A DNA stretch of 64,000 nt, taken from Shewanella aestuarii. GTDB lineage: Bacteria; Pseudomonadota; Gammaproteobacteria; Enterobacterales; Shewanellaceae. Positions 34,301 through 44,659 of this stretch are shown here, piece after piece (within the stretch, counting starts at the first letter, position 1; every line of letters starts with the position of its first letter). The notes under the pieces were generated by a model that did not search any database, was not told where the DNA came from, and saw nothing but the letters and a program-made list of their open reading frames with translations. The translations under genes and the position numbers were made by a program. Location: assembly GCF_014647215.1 (NCBI RefSeq), contig NZ_BMOT01000012.1:27927-91926 (forward strand). Reading direction: 5' to 3'.

Positions 34301-34540
34301 TATCGGCATTTGGTAAATGTCACCCAGTAAATCAAATACGATAGTTTTACCATCAGGAGATACGTTTACGTTCATCCATGTACCATCGGTGACATTGATA
34401 TCAATTTTCTGAAGCGGGGCATTTTCTGGCGCATTTACCTGCCATTTAGCGGCTTCTTCTTCGGTTGCAAAACTGCTGGCACTGATACCAAGTGATAAAG
34501 CTATCGCGGTATATATTGGGGTAAGCTTTTGTGTGAACAT
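31355..34540 (-). CDS. Secreted beta-propeller (PD40/TolB-like) plus amidohydrolase protein
   Basis: A 1061-aa protein with an N-terminal signal peptide (about residues 1-25, ending S-S-F-A-T). Next come many PD40/WD40-like TolB repeats (recurring S-P-D-G-K and F-S-P-D-G-E signatures) to about residue 600. A C-terminal amidohydrolase domain begins near 665, with the metal-binding D-A-H-A-H followed by V-E-H-S and I-G-A-H-G. Homologues are annotated as amidohydrolase or Tol-Pal-like peptidases, and the substrate is unknown. A parS (32585-32600) lies inside the coding region, where it encodes D-V-P-R-G-T. It starts near the end of a 344-bp gap. Confidence 0.9.
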   Translation of the reverse strand: MFTQKLTPIYTAIALSLGISASSFATEEEAAKWQVNAPENAPLQKIDINVTDGTWMNVNVSPDGKTIVFDLLGDIYQMPITGGEAKAISSGIAWQMQPVYSPDGKYIAFTSDEDGGDNIWVMNADGTNPHPVTKETFRLLNSPAWSPDSQYLVARKHFTASRSLGAGEVWMYHVAGGEGVKLTERPNEEKDLGEPAYSPDGRYIYFSQDATPGKTFHYSKDSVKGIYKIKRYDTQTGDIEVLIEGTGGAIRPTPSPDGEKLAYIKRDGFQSTLYLLDLKSGETTKLYDKLDRDMQETWAIHGVYPTMSWTQDNKEIVFWANGKINKLNVAKQTLSDIPFSVKTQLDVQPSVRFTQNLDQDKFDVKMLRMAQVSPNGEKVVFEALGKLWVRDINGGKQQRLTRLDDDINELFPQWSRDGKDIVFTTWNDQAQGTVSVVSARGGKAKVLTNEPGKYVEATFSPDGETIVYRKAKGGYMTPRTWSQEPGLYQVDIKGKKNTKISASGHQPQFGADNDRVFFMDYGDKPELASIGLNGFEKRTHYTSDHATEFRVSPDGEHLAFAERFRVYVTPFAKHGETINIGPKANNLPVTQLSARAGESISWNNDSNQLYWTLGPDLYQAKVDTTYAKSEAKIEPKITSIGFKENTDVPRGTVAFVGGKVITLENDQVIENGVVIVKDNKIVSVGDATTQIPSGAEVIDIKGKSIMPGLFDAHAHGGQADDEIIPQQNWALYSGLSLGVTSIHDPSNDTTEIFAASEQQKAGNIVGPRIFSTGTILYGANLPGYTSHVDSLDDAKFHLERLKKVGAFSVKSYNQPRRNQRQQVIQAARELEMMVVPEGGSLLQHNLSMIADGHTTVEHSLPVASIYSDIKQFWQQTKVSYTPTLVVAYGGISGEHYWYDKTDVWAHPRLSMYVPSDILDARSMRRTTAPDAHYNHFNVARVANELNNVGVKANIGAHGQREGLAAHWEMWMFAQGGMSNMEVLKTATINPATTFGMDHQLGSIKPGKLADLIVIDGDPLADIRTTDKVTYTMINGKLFNAETMNELNGDKQRRKPFFFEKK
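32585..32600. other. parS: parS site inside a coding sequence
   Basis: A second perfect TGTTCCACGTGGAACA palindrome lies in the linker between the propeller and amidohydrolase domains of the 31355-34540 gene. Confidence 0.88.
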
Positions 34541-34884
34541 GCAAGATCCATTTATTTATCGTTATAAGAAAATGAATACCAGCAGACCGTGGTAAGAGCC
34601 TGTTGATCTTTCAAGGTTGTTTGCTTAGATGACTATGTATCAATTTCATTAGCTTCAATTAACACGATTTTATTTCGAAGTCATTCAACCAGCAAAGACA
34701 AACAGGCCATAGGTGTTTAGCAAGGTTGCTAGCATCAATTCTGGCTTGGCAACCTTTATCGCATAAATGGACGATTAACGACACAAAAATTCTGTTTCAA
34801 TTAATGACAATCCATCATATTTGAGGCAGAAATAACTGACAAATTTGGATAGCCGACTGGTGGTGTTAACGCGGGTAAAGTCGA
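34541..34884. other. Intergenic region, no gene seen
   Basis: This 344-bp gap holds the upstream region of the propeller/amidohydrolase gene and the 3' end of the tusA-MOSC transcript. An 8-bp stem (AAGGTTGC at 34722-34729 with GCAACCTT at 34749-34756) could be a weak terminator, but it lacks a U-tract. I see no ORF or RNA gene. Confidence 0.5.
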
Positions 34885-35352
34885 TTAGAGTGTGGTGATG
34901 GTGACAATATCATCTTGTTGAATAAGGCCCGGTCTTTTTACTTTACAGGTAACGCCGCCACGCCAATCTGGAGTCAGCGCATGTTCTAAGCCTGAATAAG
35001 CCAGTTCCATTTTTTTACAAGGATCCGTTTCACCCGTTATGACTAACTGTAAATCATCACCAACTTGAATCACTTTACCGACATCTGAAGCACTGAATTG
35101 ATAACCACTTACTAATAGATTGGCTCGACGAGTAAGCCAGTCTAAATCACTATTAATTTGCTGACAGGCTATTTGCCATTGCTCTTTTGACATCACCGTC
35201 ACTTGACGTTTACCTGGTCGGCCGAAGATATCATTTTCTACACCGCGCTCGACAGTGACATTGGCACAAAATACCTGATTCATAACGCCACGTTTTGCGG
35301 TTTTATAGGCTATGCCTGCAAGGGTTATGTCAGTATTGGGCGATTTCATCAT
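34885..35352 (-). CDS. MOSC domain-containing protein
   Basis: The 155-aa protein resembles stand-alone MOSC domains, a fold named after the C-terminus of molybdenum-cofactor sulfurase. The signature runs R-A-N-L-L-V-S-G, then [11 protein letters not shown] (the family cysteine), then D-W-R-G-G-V. The family handles sulfur or metal-sulfur transfer, and the reaction here is unknown. Its ATG overlaps the tusA stop codon (ATGA), so the two are probably translationally coupled. Start at either of two tandem ATGs. Confidence 0.85.
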   Translation of the reverse strand: MMKSPNTDITLAGIAYKTAKRGVMNQVFCANVTVERGVENDIFGRPGKRQVTVMSKEQWQIACQQINSDLDWLTRRANLLVSGYQFSASDVGKVIQVGDDLQLVITGETDPCKKMELAYSGLEHALTPDWRGGVTCKVKRPGLIQQDDIVTITTL

Positions 35353-35612
35353 AATCCTTTTTTGAGCAAATACTGGTAAGGCGTAGCATCTGTAGCGCTG
35401 GCTAACAGAGTGTGATCCATAAACTCACAGAAACTGGGGATGTCTCTTGTTGTTGCTGGGTCATCGGCAATAATTAGCAATGTTTCACCTTCAGCCATTT
35501 TTCGAACTGTTTTGCGGATCATCATTACTGGTTCAGGGCAGCGTAAACCTAAAGCATCAAGTTGATGTTGAGCTTGTTTAAATATATCTGATGAGGTTAA
35601 TTGTTCTGACAT
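35349..35612 (-). CDS. tusA: Sulfurtransferase TusA-like (SirA/TusA family)
   Basis: Small sulfur-carrier protein. TusA delivers persulfide sulfur in tRNA 2-thiouridine synthesis. The 87-aa form has the conserved C-P-E-P motif, with Cys25 as the sulfur carrier, in [11 protein letters not shown] chose the ATG at 35610-35612 (M-S-E-Q), since the longer ORF (start 35660) adds an N-terminus atypical for the family. The gene overlaps the downstream MOSC gene by 4 nt. It could be another SirA/TusA paralogue. Confidence 0.88.
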   Translation of the reverse strand: MSEQLTSSDIFKQAQHQLDALGLRCPEPVMMIRKTVRKMAEGETLLIIADDPATTRDIPSFCEFMDHTLLASATDATPYQYLLKKGL

Positions 35613-35914
35613 TACCACTTCTACTGACAACATGACTATCTGGTTATGGTACTCTGCCAAGGTAAACTTGCCAAGTTTAGCGGCGGCTAATGTGATTTAA
35701 CGCGCGCAAAATTTTTTTGAATGAGTAATGTAAGACTGTTTTGACTGATGATCACTTTGGTCAATATTATTTTTAGCCTTGGTTGGGATGTGCAAATTAA
35801 GATGATGACTGGTGAGATTGTTTAATCCTTTTTTAAACTTCATGGTCAGTGATCTTTATATATGTTTCTATTCAAAAGTCGAATTTATTGTATTTTTTTA
35901 ACTTTCCTCAAATA

Positions 35915-35930
35915 TGTTTCACGTGGAACA
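35915..35930. other. parS: parS site
   Basis: TGTTTCACGTGGAACA differs by one base from TGTTTCACGTGAAACA and from TGTTCCACGTGGAACA. It lies in an intergenic region 22 bp from the fadBA terminator. It is the third strong parS in a 4.6-kb stretch. Confidence 0.88.
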
Positions 35931-35951
35931 TAAGCCGTTTCATGAAAATAA

Positions 35952-35985
35952 AAAAACCGAATTATTTTGTAATAATTCGGTTTTT
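35952..35985. terminator. Intrinsic terminator of fadBA
   Basis: A perfect 15-bp stem (AAAAACCGAATTATT and its complement) with loop TTGT and T-rich ends lies about 60 bp past the fadA stop codon. It can work in both directions. Confidence 0.9.
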
Positions 35986-36045
35986 ATCATTCAATGCCAT
36001 TAAGCTACAGAGTTAGCTTTTGCTCGATGGCATTCGGTCTTAGGT

Positions 36046-37212
<1,167 letters not shown>

Positions 37213-37231
37213 TTAATTCCTTTCCCGCTAA

Positions 37232-39382
37232 TTAGGCTTGGTAGTAACTACCGTTGTTGGCTGCAAGTTCACGCATTGCATCAGTCACTTGATATAAGCC
37301 ACCTAAATGCGCATATTTATCAGCTAGGGCAACAAATGTTGCTACGCCCATAGTGTCCAAATAACGGAACACACCACCACGGAATGGCGGGAAACCTAAG
37401 CCGTAAACTAAGCCCATATCAGCTTCTGCTGGAGAGGCAACAATGCTTTCCTCTAAACAACGAACCGTTTCAATGATCATCGGGATCATACAACGTGCGA
37501 TGATATCATCAGCTTCAAATGCTTTTAGCTCGCCAAATGTGCCTTTAAGTAATTCATAGCTGGTTGGATCGAGATCTTTTTTCGGCTTACCGCGGCGGTC
37601 AACAGAATACGCATAGAACCCCTTAGCATTCTTTTGGCCTAAACGTTTGTTTTCAAACATGATGTCAATTGCATCTTTATCCGTTTTACCCATGCGATCT
37701 GGGAAGCCTTCAGCCATAACCGCTTGTGCGTGGTGGCCGGTATCTAATCCCACAACGTCAAGTAAGTAAGCCGGGCCCATTGGCCAACCAAATTGTTTTT
37801 CCATCACTTTATCAACAGCGGCAAAGTCAGCACCGTCAGCAAGTAGACCGTTAAAACCTGCGAAGTATGGAAACAGTACGCGGTTAACAAAGAAACCTGG
37901 GCAGTCATTGACAACAATAGGGGTTTTACCCATTTTGCTTGCGTAGGCGACAACCGAAGCAATGGTTTCTTCCGAGCTGTGCTCTCCACGGATAACTTCA
38001 ACTAATGGCATTTTGTGCACAGGGTTAAAGAAGTGCATGCCACAGAAACGCTCTGGCTTCTTGAGGCTTTTTGCTAATAAGTTGATTGAAATAGTCGAGG
38101 TGTTAGATGCTATGATGGCATCTTCAGCTACGTAACCTTCCACTTCGGCTAATACAGTCGCTTTCACTTTTGGATGCTCAACTACCGCTTCAACGACTAC
38201 ATCACTATGCTTAATTGCTGCATAGTCTAAAGATGGCGTGATGTTGTTAAGTACTTGGGCCATTTTTTCAGGTGTAGAACGTCCACGGGCTACTTGTGCT
38301 GAAAGTAATTTAGCCGCTTCGTTTAGCCCCAACTCAAGTGCTGGCTGTGCGATGTCTTTCATGACAATCGGTGTGCCTTTGCTGGCGCTTTGGTAGGCGA
38401 TACCGCCGCCCATAATGCCAGCGCCAAGTACCGCTGCATTGTTAACATCTTTAGCTAATTTTACCGCTTTTTTGGCTTTGCCTTTAACGAACTGGTCGTT
38501 TAAGAAAATACCAATAAGAGCAGTAGCGACTTCAGTTTTAGCTAGCTTGATAAATGCCTGTGCTTCCACTTGTAATGCACCTGCGCGATCAAGTGTTGCT
38601 GCTTGCTCGATAACATTCACAGCGGCCATTGGCGCTGGATAATGTTTACCGGCAATGGAGAACACCATGCCTTTAGCGGTAGCAAAAGACATCATGGCTT
38701 CTAACTTAGCAAGTTGAAGAGGTGATTGCTTTTGTTTACGACGAGCTTGCCAATCTAAATTACCCGCTAGCGCGTCATGTATCATTTGAATGGCTGCAGA
38801 TTGTAAGTTTTCTGGGGCAACGACAGCGTCAATCGCGCCGACTTTAAGGGCATCATCAGGGCGTTGTTCTTTACCTGATGTGATCCACTCTAAAGCATTG
38901 TCTGCGCCAATCACGCGAGGTAGACGTACTGTGCCACCAAAACCTGGAATTAATCCCAGCTTGGTTTCAGGTAGACCAACACGAGCATTAGTATCAGCAA
39001 CACGTAAATCTGTCGCTAAAATCGTTTCACAACCGCCGCCCAAGGCAAAACCGTTGATGGCAGATACTGTCGGGAAAGGTAAATCTTCAAGCTTGTTGAA
39101 TACCGCATTAGCTTGTGCAACCCAAGCGAGTAATGTGGCGTCATCTTGCTTAAATAATTCTAAGAACTCAGTGATATCAGCACCCACGATAAATGTGCTT
39201 TTGGCTGAGGTAAGTAACAGTGCTTTAATCTCAGCATGTTGCTTAATGCTATCTAATGCTGCATCTAAAGAGGCTAAAGTTTCTCTGTCGAACTTGTTTA
39301 CCGAGCCCGGTGCATCAAAGCACAGCTTGGCAACATTGTCTTCAAGTAACTCAACCTGGATGGTAGGGCTTTGGTAGATCAT
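37232..39382 (-). CDS. fadB: Fatty acid oxidation complex subunit alpha FadB
   Basis: Multifunctional enzyme with enoyl-CoA hydratase/isomerase and 3-hydroxyacyl-CoA dehydrogenase activities. The 716-aa protein has an N-terminal crotonase domain with glutamates E119 and E139, matching E. coli. An NAD-binding G-A-G-I-M-G-G-G follows near residue 317, and the dehydrogenase histidine lies in M-H-F-F-N-P. A PsrA-like palindrome lies about 145 bp upstream at 39525-39540. Divergent from pepQ. Confidence 0.99.
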   Translation of the reverse strand: MIYQSPTIQVELLEDNVAKLCFDAPGSVNKFDRETLASLDAALDSIKQHAEIKALLLTSAKSTFIVGADITEFLELFKQDDATLLAWVAQANAVFNKLEDLPFPTVSAINGFALGGGCETILATDLRVADTNARVGLPETKLGLIPGFGGTVRLPRVIGADNALEWITSGKEQRPDDALKVGAIDAVVAPENLQSAAIQMIHDALAGNLDWQARRKQKQSPLQLAKLEAMMSFATAKGMVFSIAGKHYPAPMAAVNVIEQAATLDRAGALQVEAQAFIKLAKTEVATALIGIFLNDQFVKGKAKKAVKLAKDVNNAAVLGAGIMGGGIAYQSASKGTPIVMKDIAQPALELGLNEAAKLLSAQVARGRSTPEKMAQVLNNITPSLDYAAIKHSDVVVEAVVEHPKVKATVLAEVEGYVAEDAIIASNTSTISINLLAKSLKKPERFCGMHFFNPVHKMPLVEVIRGEHSSEETIASVVAYASKMGKTPIVVNDCPGFFVNRVLFPYFAGFNGLLADGADFAAVDKVMEKQFGWPMGPAYLLDVVGLDTGHHAQAVMAEGFPDRMGKTDKDAIDIMFENKRLGQKNAKGFYAYSVDRRGKPKKDLDPTSYELLKGTFGELKAFEADDIIARCMIPMIIETVRCLEESIVASPAEADMGLVYGLGFPPFRGGVFRYLDTMGVATFVALADKYAHLGGLYQVTDAMRELAANNGSYYQA

Positions 39383-39524
39383 TGCTTGCTTCCTTATTGC
39401 TTAAAGCGATTTCCACATCTTTATTACTGTGTAGTTATCAAGCTTGTTTTACAGCAGTGTAGGCCATCATTTGACCAGTTACACAACAGTGTGCGACTAA
39501 ATGACAAAAATTACAACACCCAAT

Positions 39525-39540
39525 TTAAACGACCGTTTAA
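39525..39540. promoter_or_regulatory. Candidate fatty-acid-regulator (PsrA-type) operator upstream of fadBA
   Basis: TTAAACGACCGTTTAA is a 7+2+7 inverted repeat in the 235-bp gap between divergent fadB and pepQ. It resembles the A-A-A-C-G-N-N-C-G-T-T-T core of PsrA/TetR-family fatty-acid regulators. Confidence 0.65.
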
Positions 39541-39617
39541 TTTTTTGTCTGCTGAGGTGATTTTTCTCCTTTGTGGTAGACTGTTAGGGTTCGCCAACTC
39601 AAGAATAGGGATTAAAA

Positions 39618-40934
39618 ATGGATAAGCTGGCTAGCTTTTATCATGCACATATTGCTGAATTAAATCGTCGTGTGGCAGAAATTTCACACCGTGAAGGGTT
39701 AGCTGGATTGATCATTCATTCTGGCCAGCCACATCGCCAGTTTTTAGATGACATGAATTATCCATTTAAGGTTAATCCACATTTTAAAGCTTGGTTACCG
39801 GTTCTCGATAACCCTAATTGCTGGGTTATTGTTAATGGTGTCGATAAACCTAAATTAGTGTTTTATCGCCCCGTAGACTTTTGGCATAAGGTCAGTGATG
39901 TACCCGAAGCATTTTGGACCGAACACTTTGATATTCAATTATTGACTAAAGCTGACAAAGTGGCTGAGTTTTTACCAAAAGATTTAACGGGGTGGGCGTA
40001 TATCGGAGAGCATTTAGATGTTGCTGACGTGCTTGAATTTTCGTCGCGTAACCCCGATGCGGTAATGAATTATCTGCATTACCATCGTGCTGACAAAACA
40101 CAATACGAGCTTGAGTGTCTGCGCCGTTCAAACCAAATTGCAGTAAGAGGTCATAAAGCGGCTAAAAGTGCATTTTTTAATGGCGCCAGTGAATTTGAGA
40201 TCCAGCAGCAATATTTAGCCGAAATAAGCCAAGGTGAGAATGAAATGCCCTATGGCAACATTATTGCCCTCAATCAAAATGCCGCAATTTTACATTACAT
40301 GACTTTGGCGCACGTAAAGCCGCAGCAGCGGTTGTCTTTTTTGATTGATGCAGGTGCAAGCTACCATGGTTATGCCGCTGATATTACCCGTACTTATTCC
40401 TTCGAAAAAAACCGTTTCTCTGAATTAATCAGCGCACTTAATCAACAGCAGTTAAGTATTATTGATGCAATGAGGCCTGGGGTGAAGTACACAGATTTAC
40501 ACATTATGACCCATGAACGGATTGCACAGTTATTGATTGATTTTGAGCTGGCGCATTCAGATGTCACGGCATTAATCGACTCCGGCGTAACCAGTGCGTT
40601 TTTCCCTCATGGCTTGGGACATATGTTAGGTTTGCAGGTGCATGATATGGGCGGATATTCCCATGATGAAAGAGGAACCCATATCCCTGCACCAGAAAAG
40701 CATCCGTTTTTGCGCTGCACCAGAACGTTAGCGGTTAATCAGGTGCTTACAATAGAGCCGGGTATTTATATTATTGATTCATTGCTGAATGACTTACCGG
40801 ATAATGCTAAGCAGTTAGTGAATTGGCAAACGGTTGATTTAATGCGCCCCTATGGCGGGATCCGCATTGAAGATAACGTAATCGTCCACGCCGACAGAAA
40901 TGAAAACATGACAAGAGAGTGTGGTCTTGACTGA
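39618..40934 (+). CDS. pepQ: Xaa-Pro dipeptidase PepQ
   Basis: Mn2+ prolidase that hydrolyses X-Pro dipeptides. The 438 aa compare with 443 in E. coli. Metal-binding motifs of the pita-bread fold are present: I-D-A-G-A-S and A-A-D-I-T-R-T (two Asp), H-G-L-G-H (His), T-I-E-P-G (Glu) and G-G-I-R-I-E-D (Glu). Its last codons overlap the start of the downstream YigZ gene, giving the E. coli order fadBA-pepQ-yigZ-trkH-hemG. Confidence 0.98.
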   Translation: MDKLASFYHAHIAELNRRVAEISHREGLAGLIIHSGQPHRQFLDDMNYPFKVNPHFKAWLPVLDNPNCWVIVNGVDKPKLVFYRPVDFWHKVSDVPEAFWTEHFDIQLLTKADKVAEFLPKDLTGWAYIGEHLDVADVLEFSSRNPDAVMNYLHYHRADKTQYELECLRRSNQIAVRGHKAAKSAFFNGASEFEIQQQYLAEISQGENEMPYGNIIALNQNAAILHYMTLAHVKPQQRLSFLIDAGASYHGYAADITRTYSFEKNRFSELISALNQQQLSIIDAMRPGVKYTDLHIMTHERIAQLLIDFELAHSDVTALIDSGVTSAFFPHGLGHMLGLQVHDMGGYSHDERGTHIPAPEKHPFLRCTRTLAVNQVLTIEPGIYIIDSLLNDLPDNAKQLVNWQTVDLMRPYGGIRIEDNVIVHADRNENMTRECGLD

Positions 40935-41541
40935 GAGTTATTCGATACCAGAATCTAACTTGTTGATTGAAGAAGAGATAAAGCATAGTCGCTTTATCTC
41001 TTTTCTGTTTCATTGTCCGAGTCAGGACGTGTTGAAGTTAACACTTACTAACATAAGGCAAGACTACCCCGGGGCAAGCCATTACTGCTATGCCTATGTT
41101 GCAGGTGCGCCAAATGACATGGTGAATATTGGCTCCAGTGACGATGGCGAGCCTGCCGGCAGTGCTGGGCGGCCTATGCTAGCAGCGTTGCAGGGCGCGA
41201 ATGTGGGCGAGGTTGGCGCGATTGTGGTGCGCTATTTTGGCGGTACCAAGCTAGGTGTCGGTGGTTTAGTTAGGGCCTACAGCTCAGGTATTAAACAAGG
41301 AATTCAACAGCTGAGTCTGGTAACTAAATATATTCGCTACCCAATTAGCTTGCGTTGCAGCTACGCGCAATTAGCTGGTATTGAATATATTGTCGCGCAA
41401 AATGATGGGGTTATTATAACCAAAGCCTTTACTGACAAAGTTGAACTTAAGTTTGAATTAGCTAAAGATGCGCTCGAACATTTCAATGTACAGCTTGCCA
41501 CTGTGACCCAAGGGGCGTTGCAAGTGAAGTTTACAGTTTGA
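40927..41541 (+). CDS. yigZ: YigZ/IMPACT family protein
   Basis: The 204-aa protein matches the UPF0029 family. It has an N-terminal domain with the conserved [14 protein letters not shown] and [18 protein letters not shown] motifs, and a C-terminal ferredoxin-like domain. The function is not established. I prefer the TTG at 40927, which has AGAG about 7 nt upstream. A GTG at 40921 is the alternative. It overlaps the 3' end of pepQ. Confidence 0.93.
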   Translation: MTESYSIPESNLLIEEEIKHSRFISFLFHCPSQDVLKLTLTNIRQDYPGASHYCYAYVAGAPNDMVNIGSSDDGEPAGSAGRPMLAALQGANVGEVGAIVVRYFGGTKLGVGGLVRAYSSGIKQGIQQLSLVTKYIRYPISLRCSYAQLAGIEYIVAQNDGVIITKAFTDKVELKFELAKDALEHFNVQLATVTQGALQVKFTV

Positions 41542-41623
41542 GCTACGCAGAACTTATGCCAAAATGCCCTGATAGAGCTTATTTATTCATATTTTTACAA
41601 CATTTAGCCAACAGAAGCCATTA

Positions 41624-43081
41624 ATGCAATATAAAACAATTATAAGAATCACGGGGTTGTTGATGGGATTATTCTCCATCACTATGCTTCCTCCTGCGTT
41701 GGTGGCGGTGTTATATAAAGATGGCGGTGGTACGGCGTTTATTCAGGCTTTTTTTGTGAGCATATTTTTAGGTTTCTTGCTTTGGTATCCCAACCGTCGC
41801 GAAAAAGGCGATTTACGTACCCGTGAAGGGTTCTTGATAGTTGTGTTGTTTTGGACAGTACTGGGGTCGATTGGTGCGTTACCGTTTATTTTTTCTAAAG
41901 TGCCAGATTTAAGCTGGACAGATAGCTTTTTTGAGTCCTTTTCGGCGCTGACAACAACAGGGGCTACGGTTATTGTTGGCTTGGACAATTTACCTAAAGC
42001 CGTGCTGTTTTACCGACATTTATTACAGTGGATGGGCGGTATGGGTATTATTGTATTGGCCGTAGCGATTTTGCCGCTGTTAGGTATTGGTGGTATGCAG
42101 CTTTATAAGGCCGAAGTTCCCGGGCCTGTAAAAGACAGTAAGATGACCCCGAGGATTGCGGAAACCGCCAAAGCCTTATGGTACATTTATTTGATGTTAA
42201 CGATAGCATGTGCAACGGCATTTCATTTTGCCGGAATGGACATTTTTGATGCTATTTGCCATTCATTTTCAACCATCGCCATTGGCGGTTTTTCGACTAA
42301 AGATGCTAGCTTAGGACACTTCGACAGTCCGTTAATCAACATTATATGCGCAGTCTTTTTATTAATTGCAGCGGTGAACTTTAGTCTACACTTTGCCGCA
42401 TTTACCCGCCGAGGGATTAACTTTAAAATTTATTTTAGAGATGCAGAATTTAAGGTGTTAATTGCTGTACAGTTAGTCTTAACCGCGATTTGTTTTGTCA
42501 CGCTATATTCATCTGGTATTTATGATTCTCCTGAACAAACCTTAGATTACGCTTTTTTCCAGGTGGTCTCGATATCCACTACTGCGGGTTTTGGTACTGA
42601 AAGCTTTCATTCTTGGCCGTTGTTTTTACCTATTTTACTTATTTTCTCAAGTTTCATTGGTGGCTGTGCAGGCTCAACAGGCGGCGGGATGAAAGTGATT
42701 CGACTCATTTTATTAGTATTACAAGGTTCACGTGAGCTGAAGCGCTTGGTGCATCCTAAAGCCATGTATTCAATTCGTATCGGTGGCACAGCGTTACCCG
42801 ATCGTATTATTGATGCGGTATGGGGCTTCTTTTCGGCGTATGCCTTAGTCTTTGTGATTTGTATGGTCATCTTAATGGCAATGGACATGGACGCGATTAC
42901 AGCATTTAGTGCAACCGCTGCTAGTTTGAATAACCTGGGACCTGGGTTAGGTGATGTTGCTAATAACTATTCCAGTATTACTGATGGTGCTAAATGGGTG
43001 TTGGTGATGGCCATGTTATTTGGGCGTTTAGAAGTGTTTACTCTTTTGGTGTTATTTACGCCAACATTTTGGAAAAATTAA
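41624..43081 (+). CDS. trkH: Trk potassium uptake protein TrkH (copy 1)
   Basis: K+ channel-like subunit of the Trk system, gated by the cytoplasmic TrkA protein (encoded here at 46143-47552). The 485-aa protein has about ten hydrophobic segments. Four selectivity-filter-like loops are seen: T-T-T-G-A-T, T-I-A-I-G-G-F, S-T-T-A-G-F-G and N-N-L-G-P-G-L. Its stop overlaps the hemG start (TAATG). Confidence 0.96.
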   Translation: MQYKTIIRITGLLMGLFSITMLPPALVAVLYKDGGGTAFIQAFFVSIFLGFLLWYPNRREKGDLRTREGFLIVVLFWTVLGSIGALPFIFSKVPDLSWTDSFFESFSALTTTGATVIVGLDNLPKAVLFYRHLLQWMGGMGIIVLAVAILPLLGIGGMQLYKAEVPGPVKDSKMTPRIAETAKALWYIYLMLTIACATAFHFAGMDIFDAICHSFSTIAIGGFSTKDASLGHFDSPLINIICAVFLLIAAVNFSLHFAAFTRRGINFKIYFRDAEFKVLIAVQLVLTAICFVTLYSSGIYDSPEQTLDYAFFQVVSISTTAGFGTESFHSWPLFLPILLIFSSFIGGCAGSTGGGMKVIRLILLVLQGSRELKRLVHPKAMYSIRIGGTALPDRIIDAVWGFFSAYALVFVICMVILMAMDMDAITAFSATAASLNNLGPGLGDVANNYSSITDGAKWVLVMAMLFGRLEVFTLLVLFTPTFWKN

Positions 43082-43614
43082 TGCAAAGTTTGATGGTGTA
43101 TTCAACGGTTGATGGACAAACATTAGCAATTTGTCGGCGCATTAAGTTGCACCTTGAGCAGGCTGGACAGTCTGTTAAATTGAAAGATGTTGATCAGGTT
43201 AGTTTGGCCGATGTGAACGGTGCCGAGCAAATTATCATTGGCGCCAGTATTCGTTATGGTAAGCATAGGCCCGCGTTGTATGATTTTATTTCAGCCCACA
43301 AGACGAGTATTGAGGGGAAGCCAAATAGCTTTTTTACCGTTAACGTTGTGGCAAGAAAACCTGAAAAAAACACCCCTAAAACCAATCCATATATGCAAAA
43401 GTTTTTAGTTTTGTCGCAATGGCAGCCGCAGTTACTTGGGGTGTTTGCCGGCAAGATTGATTATCCCAAATACCGGTTTTTCGATAAGTTTATGATCCGT
43501 TTCATTATGTGGATGACCAAAGGACCGACAGATACCCAAGGCACGTTTGAGTTTACAGATTGGCAAAAAGTCGATCAATTTGCTGCGCAATTAGTGCAGC
43601 AAACAACGCAATAA
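43081..43614 (+). CDS. hemG: Menaquinone-dependent protoporphyrinogen IX dehydrogenase HemG (copy 1)
   Basis: Flavodoxin-like enzyme that oxidises protoporphyrinogen IX to protoporphyrin IX, passing electrons to quinones. The 177 aa compare with 181 in E. coli. It has a flavodoxin start (V-Y-S-T-V-D-G-Q-T) and the long-chain insert with M-T-K-G-P-T-D. I chose the ATG at 43081, overlapping the trkH stop. The longer in-frame ORF from 42994 lies inside trkH. Confidence 0.95.
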   Translation: MQSLMVYSTVDGQTLAICRRIKLHLEQAGQSVKLKDVDQVSLADVNGAEQIIIGASIRYGKHRPALYDFISAHKTSIEGKPNSFFTVNVVARKPEKNTPKTNPYMQKFLVLSQWQPQLLGVFAGKIDYPKYRFFDKFMIRFIMWMTKGPTDTQGTFEFTDWQKVDQFAAQLVQQTTQ

Positions 43615-43634
43615 ACGCTTAATGCGAGTGAATG

Positions 43635-43940
43635 TTAGGCGCAGTAACGGCGGTGTAGTATAGATATAACCTCAGTGACTTGTTCGTTTTTCAAGGTATA
43701 AAATACCACCTGCGAACTCTTACGGGTATTCACTAAATCTTCTGCACGCAATACCGCTAAGTGTTGCGATAATGCTGACTGGCTTAATGGTACTGTTTCG
43801 TTTAGTTCTGTCACACTCAATTCTTTATCCAGCAATAAACATAAAATCATTAATCGATAAGGATTGGCGATGGCTTTTAGCCATTTGGCAGCCGTTTCAG
43901 CATTATCTAGCATGGTGGTGACATCAATCTCTTGCTGCAT
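43635..43940 (-). CDS. ArsR-family regulator resembling HlyU
   Basis: The 101-aa winged-HTH protein has a recognition region S-Q-S-A-L-S-Q-H-L-A-V-L-R. The sequence around A-N-P-Y-R-L-M-I-L-C and the C-terminal L-H-R-R-Y-C resembles Vibrio HlyU rather than metal-binding ArsR/SmtB. Cys34 and Cys100 match the redox-sensing cysteine pair of HlyU, and no metal-site pattern is obvious. It is divergent from a second hemG and convergent with the first, so control of hemG2 is inferred. Confidence 0.88.
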   Translation of the reverse strand: MQQEIDVTTMLDNAETAAKWLKAIANPYRLMILCLLLDKELSVTELNETVPLSQSALSQHLAVLRAEDLVNTRKSSQVVFYTLKNEQVTEVISILHRRYCA

Positions 43941-44107
43941 GATGGATTCCTTAGGCGATTATCTATGTGAGAATCATACTCGTGCCGAAGAGAGATCTCA
44001 ATTATCAGTACTAATTATATGAGCTAATTCTAATTTGTGATCATTTCATCGGTAACTCACGAGATTTTTTGCCACACTAGCCGTTTGTTAATCAATAAGG
44101 CTAAACC

Positions 44108-44647
44108 ATGTCTAAAATATTAGTACTGTATTATTCTCGAGGTGGTCATACTGCGCAAATTAGTCGTGCCATTGCTCAACAAATTATGGCCACGGGTAAC
44201 GGCTGTGATGTCGTTAATATCCATGATGTAAAAGACGATATTGATTGGCCTCAATATGATGCAGTTGCTTTAGGTGCATGTGTTTTATATGGTTCTTATC
44301 ATAAATCTGTTTTTGAGTTTGTTGAGCGCTATCAAGCGCAGTTAGCTCAAATGCCGAACAGTTTTTTTTGTGTGAACGTGGTTGCGCGCAACCCTGAAAA
44401 GCGCATTCCTGAAAATAATAAATATCTGCAAAAGTTTTTATCCCTGTCGCCTTGGCAACCGCAAGATGTAAAAATTATTGCCGGTAAAGTTGATTATCCA
44501 TCTTGGCCTTGGTACGACAGTTTGATGATCCGCTTGATCATGAAAATGACCGATGGGCCGACAGATCCTAAAGCAATTATTGATTACACCGATTGGGATG
44601 ATGTGAAGTGCTATGCCGAGCATATATTGGCGCTGGTTAAGCATTAG
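44108..44647 (+). CDS. HemG-like protoporphyrinogen oxidase / flavodoxin (copy 2)
   Basis: The 179-aa paralogue of the HemG at 43081-43614 shares V-N-V-V-A-R-x-P-E-K, Q-K-F-L, G-P-T-D and T-D-W motifs. A flavodoxin FMN loop Y-S-R-G-G-H-T lies at residues 9-15. Either copy could be the main HemG. It is divergent from the HlyU-like regulator and convergent with trkH copy 2. Confidence 0.9.
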   Translation: MSKILVLYYSRGGHTAQISRAIAQQIMATGNGCDVVNIHDVKDDIDWPQYDAVALGACVLYGSYHKSVFEFVERYQAQLAQMPNSFFCVNVVARNPEKRIPENNKYLQKFLSLSPWQPQDVKIIAGKVDYPSWPWYDSLMIRLIMKMTDGPTDPKAIIDYTDWDDVKCYAEHILALVKH

Positions 44648-44659
44648 AACCTCAGTGAT

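Larger units (their letters stand above)
35613..36045. other. Intergenic region upstream of tusA, downstream of fadA
   Basis: A 433-bp AT-rich gap. It contains the tusA upstream region, a strong parS (35915-35930) and the fadBA terminator (35952-35985). No gene seen. Confidence 0.7.

Noticed and set aside
34722..34756. AAGGTTGC/GCAACCTT stem as a terminator of tusA-MOSC
   Set aside because: The loop is long (19 nt) and there is no U-tract in the right direction; mentioned only as a weak possibility.
38790..39377. 195-aa ORF on the plus strand opposite fadB
   Set aside because: It is a shadow frame of the very well-conserved fadB gene; composition is Ser/Ala-rich and no domain is seen.
42724..42739. 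CACGTG-containing near-parS inside trkH copy 1
   Set aside because: Only the core CACGTG and a few flanking bases match; the outer arms of the palindrome are not conserved.
42994..43080. Upstream extension of hemG copy 1
   Set aside because: The in-frame extension lies inside trkH; the ATG at 43081 overlaps the trkH stop (TAATG), the usual coupling layout.
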